Source of the DNA: TMP-86 sp039807285 | GTDB lineage: Bacteria > Pseudomonadota > Gammaproteobacteria > Steroidobacterales > Steroidobacteraceae | Reading direction: 5' to 3' | DNA length: 64,000 nucleotides | Assembly: GCA_044226785.1 (NCBI GenBank) | Contig: JBGAGK010000024.1 | Location: 8,855-72,854 of the forward strand | In this document: one piece after another, positions 60,830 through 64,000 of the stretch | How the letters are laid out: each line of letters begins with the position of its first letter | How positions within the stretch are numbered: the stretch's first letter is position 1 | Notes under the pieces: generated by a model | Databases searched by the model: none | Told to the model about the DNA's origin: nothing | Seen by the model: only the letters and a program-made list of their open reading frames with translations | Position numbers and translations under genes: made by a program

Positions 60830-63259
60830 ATGCGAATCAGGAATTGGGGGATTCTTGGGGCCTGCGTCATCGTGGGCACCGCCGTGCTGCCTGTTCTGGC
60901 CGACGCCGAGGAGGCGACGGTCATCCAGGAGATCGTGGTCACTGCCCAGAAGCGCGCGGAGAGTGCCCAGGACATCGGTATCAGCATCACGGCGTTCAGT
61001 GGCGCGCAGCTGGCGGACAAGGGCGTGTCCACCGCCGAGGACCTGGCCATGTTTACGCCGGGCCTGATGGTCAATGAGACGGCCGCGACCGGCGTTCCGG
61101 TCTACACATTGCGCGGTGTCGGCTTCCAGGATTACTCCACGGGCGCCTCCTCCACCGTCGGCCTGTATTTCGATGAAGTGGCGATGCCATACACCGTGAT
61201 GAGCCGCGGTGCCATATTCGACGTGCAGCGCGTCGAGGTGCTGAAAGGCCCGCAGGGCGATCTGTATGGCCGCAACACCACGGCCGGGCAGATCAACTAC
61301 ATCAGCAACATGCCCACGAAAGACTTCCAGGCCGACGTCAAGCTCGGATACAGCAGTTTCCAGACAGTGGATGGCTCGGGCTTCGTCAGCGGACCGCTGA
61401 CCGATGCGCTTCGGGCGCGCTTCGCCTTCACCACCACCCAGTCGAGCGAAGGCTGGCAGCGGAGCCTGACGCGCGATGACCGGCTCGGCAAGAAGAACGT
61501 CATCGCCGTGCGCGGCATGCTCGACGGCGACCTGGGGCCGGTGAATGCCCTGCTGCGCGTGCAATACATCAAGGACAAGTCGGACAATCGGGCCAATACC
61601 GACTACGACGGGCGCATCATCGGTCTGCCGGAATTCTTTGCCCCGTACAAGGGATTGCTGCCCTATGTGATCTCCGGCGCGACTCCGCCATGGTTTTCCA
61701 CCGGCGACAATCGCGTCGGTGACTGGACCAACAGCTATACCGACCCGAGAGGCGTGACCTACAACCTGCGACCGCGGCGTGACAACGACCTGAGCAGCGT
61801 GTCACTGAAACTCAACTGGGCGCTGTCCGACAGCATCACCATGACCTCGGTGACCGGGTACGACAAGTTCAAGCGATTCGAGACCAACGATTGGGACGGT
61901 CTGGCAGTCATCGATTCCAGCAACATCAATACTTCCGACATCAAGGTGTTTTCGCAGGAACTGCGCCTGAACGGCACCGGCGAGAAGATCAACTGGGTGG
62001 GCGGCCTGTACTACTCCGACGACACGGTGAACGAGTTCTACAACTACTTCATGGCGGATTCCCTGTACGGCAATGGCGCCATTGAATTCGGCATCAATCC
62101 GTTCCAGGCAACTCCGATCTACCAGCTGCACACGATCTATTCCCAGAAGACCAGATCGGCGGCGGCTTTCGGACACGTCGAGTACAAGTTGACGAATGCC
62201 TTCAAGCTGACCGCGGGCTTGCGCTACACGGACGAGAAGCGCACCTGGTCAGGATGCACCTACGATGCGGGGGACCTGCCCACCGGAGGTTCATTGTCGC
62301 GATTCCTGAACGCGAACTTCGGTACCACGCTGGGTGTAGGTTCCTGCGGCACCATCGACGATAACCCAAGCTCCCCGGATTACATCTTTGCGCTGATCGG
62401 CGGACCGAACGTCAACAATGCGTTTCACCCCTACACGGAGACCATCCGCGCCAAGAAGTGGATGTACAAGTTCGGCATGGACTACAAGATCACGCCTGAC
62501 ATTCTGGCCTACTTCAGCTATGGCCGCGGCTTCAAGTCCGGCGGGTTCAATGGCGCCAACTCGAATACCACCCAGCAGCTCAAAGGCTACAAGCCCGAAC
62601 AGCTGGATGCGTACGAGGTGGGCCTGAAGTCCAGCCTGATCGACCACCGGCTGCAGTTGAATCTCGCGGCCTTCCACTACAACTACAAGGATAAACAGGA
62701 GCAGGATCTGGCGGTGACCTTCGTGGGCAACATCAGCGGCCTGACCAACGTGCCCAAGTCCCGGATCGACGGTGCAGAGCTGGATCTGCAATGGGCGGCG
62801 GCCAGGGGCCTGTTGTTCAATGTGGGTGCGGCCTGGTTGAACACCCGCGTGCTCGAGTGGGAAGCGGTGTCCAACACCAGCGTCTGGCCGAATGTGGTGC
62901 ACTTCGATGCCTCCGGCACCGCGCTGGCCGAGTCACCGCACTGGCAACTCAATGGCGGATTCGACTACACGCGTGACCTCAGCGACAACCTCAAACTCCA
63001 CCTTGGCTTCGACGCCAATTACAAGGGCCCGACCCAGGGCGGCGCGGGGCGGGTGGAGAACGCCACGGATTCCTACACCGTGGCCAATGCACGCATCGGC
63101 ATCGGCAATGCGGGCGACACCTGGAACGTGATGCTGTGGAGCCGCAATGTATTTGACCGGTACTACTTCCCAGCCGCGTATCTGGGCGGCAACGGACCTT
63201 ACGTGCGCAGCGTCGGCATGCCGCGCACCGTGGGCATCACGGCTGAATACCGATTCTGA
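60830..63259 (+). CDS. TonB-dependent outer-membrane receptor
   Basis: 809 residues from ATG 60830, behind GGGGAGAG. The signal peptide ends near LPVLADAEE. A TonB-box-like IQEIVVTAQKRAESAQDIGISITAF is followed by a plug with VQRVEVLKGPQGDLYGRNTTAGQINYI and a barrel with SYGRGFKSGGFNG near 560. It ends VGITAEYRF with the C-terminal Phe. It is of the large catabolic TonB-receptor class, close in type to the receptor at 7158. The following gene encodes an exported YtcJ-like amidohydrolase. Confidence 0.95.
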   Translation: MRIRNWGILGACVIVGTAVLPVLADAEEATVIQEIVVTAQKRAESAQDIGISITAFSGAQLADKGVSTAEDLAMFTPGLMVNETAATGVPVYTLRGVGFQDYSTGASSTVGLYFDEVAMPYTVMSRGAIFDVQRVEVLKGPQGDLYGRNTTAGQINYISNMPTKDFQADVKLGYSSFQTVDGSGFVSGPLTDALRARFAFTTTQSSEGWQRSLTRDDRLGKKNVIAVRGMLDGDLGPVNALLRVQYIKDKSDNRANTDYDGRIIGLPEFFAPYKGLLPYVISGATPPWFSTGDNRVGDWTNSYTDPRGVTYNLRPRRDNDLSSVSLKLNWALSDSITMTSVTGYDKFKRFETNDWDGLAVIDSSNINTSDIKVFSQELRLNGTGEKINWVGGLYYSDDTVNEFYNYFMADSLYGNGAIEFGINPFQATPIYQLHTIYSQKTRSAAAFGHVEYKLTNAFKLTAGLRYTDEKRTWSGCTYDAGDLPTGGSLSRFLNANFGTTLGVGSCGTIDDNPSSPDYIFALIGGPNVNNAFHPYTETIRAKKWMYKFGMDYKITPDILAYFSYGRGFKSGGFNGANSNTTQQLKGYKPEQLDAYEVGLKSSLIDHRLQLNLAAFHYNYKDKQEQDLAVTFVGNISGLTNVPKSRIDGAELDLQWAAARGLLFNVGAAWLNTRVLEWEAVSNTSVWPNVVHFDASGTALAESPHWQLNGGFDYTRDLSDNLKLHLGFDANYKGPTQGGAGRVENATDSYTVANARIGIGNAGDTWNVMLWSRNVFDRYYFPAAYLGGNGPYVRSVGMPRTVGITAEYRF

Positions 63260-63266
63260 CGCAAGC

Positions 63267-63286
63267 CCGGGGGCAAACGCCCCCGG
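63267..63286 (+). terminator. Hairpin between receptor and amidohydrolase genes
   Basis: CCGGGGGC-AAAC-GCCCCCGG, a perfect 8-bp stem with 4-base loop, lies 7 bases after the receptor stop and 21 bases before the next ATG. Without a T tract it is either a partial terminator or an mRNA-stabilising element inside an operon. Confidence 0.45.
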
Positions 63287-63307
63287 CACGTTGCAAGGGG
63301 GATTGCC

Positions 63308-64000
63308 ATGCGGATGTCCATGTTTTTGGCAGCGCTCGGCGGCGCGACGATGGTGGCAGCGGCGGCTTCGGTCGCAGCGGCAGCGCCGGGTCAGCCGGCG
63401 GATCTCGTGCTCGTACACGGCAGGGTCTACACCCTGGACAACCATCGCCCCTGGGCCGAAGGCGTCGCCGTGCGGGCGGGACGGTATGTGGCCGTGGGAA
63501 GCGATGCGCAGGTGCGCGCGCTGGCAGGCGAGCACACCCGGGTGATCGACCTCGAAGGCCGCATGCTCATGCCGGGGCTGATCGATGCGCATGTGCATGC
63601 GCTCGAGGGCGGCGCGGAGCTGCTGTACAACTGCAATTTCTCTCCTTCGCTCAGCGCCGTGCGCATCAAGGAGGTGTTGACCGATTGCCATCGCAGGATG
63701 ACATCTGGCGCATGGATACGCGGCGGATCCTGGGACAGCGATTTCTTCGCGCACCAGAAGATCGATTCCCCACGGCGCTGGCTGGATGCCATCTTCGGTG
63801 ACCGGCCGGTGACGCTGAAGGACGATGCCCATCACAACACCTGGGCGAATTCCGCAGCGCTGAAAAGGGCGGGCGTCGGTCCGCAGACACCGGATCCTGC
63901 CGGGGGGCGTTTCGTGCGCGAACCGGACGGACACCAGCCCAACGGTCTCGTGCTCGAGGCGGCGGCCGACATCGTGGACCGGGCAGCGCCACCGCACACC
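63308..64000 (+). CDS. Exported amidohydrolase, YtcJ-like (N-terminal part)
   Basis: The first 231 codons are in the window; the gene runs off the end. A signal peptide (1-25) is followed by ADLVLVHGRVYTLDNHRPWAEGVAVRAGRYVAVGSDAQVRALAG and the metal motif GLIDAHVHAL (about 93-102), the Amidohydrolase_3/YtcJ pattern. It resembles the enzyme at 16735-18465 in the same order of features. GCAAGGGGG precedes the ATG. It is 48 bases behind the TonB receptor, so the two probably act on one imported compound (inference). Confidence 0.88.
   Translation, partial: MRMSMFLAALGGATMVAAAASVAAAAPGQPADLVLVHGRVYTLDNHRPWAEGVAVRAGRYVAVGSDAQVRALAGEHTRVIDLEGRMLMPGLIDAHVHALEGGAELLYNCNFSPSLSAVRIKEVLTDCHRRMTSGAWIRGGSWDSDFFAHQKIDSPRRWLDAIFGDRPVTLKDDAHHNTWANSAALKRAGVGPQTPDPAGGRFVREPDGHQPNGLVLEAAADIVDRAAPPHT

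Overview
The window is high-GC DNA from a Gram-negative proteobacterium. The mutY-yggX-tRNA-Phe start, NirS of Pseudomonas type, four TonB-dependent receptors and many secreted peptidases point to a gammaproteobacterium, possibly of the Steroidobacter/Nevskia/xanthomonad side. That placement is inference from gene content; there is no rRNA or other marker here. It looks like one chromosomal stretch. I found no insertion sequence, integrase, phage structural gene or CRISPR array.

Layout: (1) 1-475, core: the 3' end of mutY, yggX and tRNA-Phe with its own promoter. (2) 480-4430, a toxin-antitoxin-rich patch behind the tRNA: an unknown small gene, a Phd/PemK-like pair, hipBA with paired operators, a tmRNA/tRNA-like T-arm scrap and a decayed vapC. 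(3) 4.4-14.5 kb, a catabolic or transport cluster: DUF6632 membrane protein, TetR regulator and PLP-dependent decarboxylase on the minus strand, facing a TonB receptor, hydantoinase/oxoprolinase A and B subunits and an MFS transporter on the plus strand. (4) 14.6-16.6 kb, a GST and an MNT-HEPN type toxin-antitoxin pair whose MNT half is frameshifted. (5) 16.7-22.1 kb, an amidohydrolase, an alginate-export-type porin and a cd1 nitrite reductase carrying an extra N-terminal cytochrome c domain. (6) 22.1-27.5 kb, an accessory island: TonB-receptor relic, vapBC relic, mazF, a GHKL (MORC-like) ATPase and a large 2OG-Fe(II) oxygenase. (7) 27.6-49.2 kb, mostly ordinary metabolism, transport and proteolysis: haem-type TonB receptor, nitronate monooxygenase, NCS1 and APC permeases, YcaQ-like glycosylase, and S9, M1 and M3 peptidases. 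(8) 49.3-64 kb: GH3 glycosidase, MFS, cupin, then TetR - TonB receptor - TPR/sulfotransferase - HDAC-like amidohydrolase - LuxR regulator - TonB receptor - amidohydrolase (cut by the window end).

How the genes fit together: most of the window imports and degrades small organic molecules and peptides, with receptor, enzyme, exporter and regulator grouped into modules. Three items stand out. One is the receptor-HyuAB-MFS/decarboxylase cluster, whose substrate I cannot name. The second is the orphan di-haem-c NirS, with no haem d1 genes beside it. The third is the 22-27.5 kb island, flanked by two same-direction copies of a TonB-receptor 3' end (about 102 bp, 81% identical by my hand alignment) and holding a MORC-like ATPase and a large oxygenase of unknown role. 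Regulatory palindromes are unusually easy to see and are listed separately.
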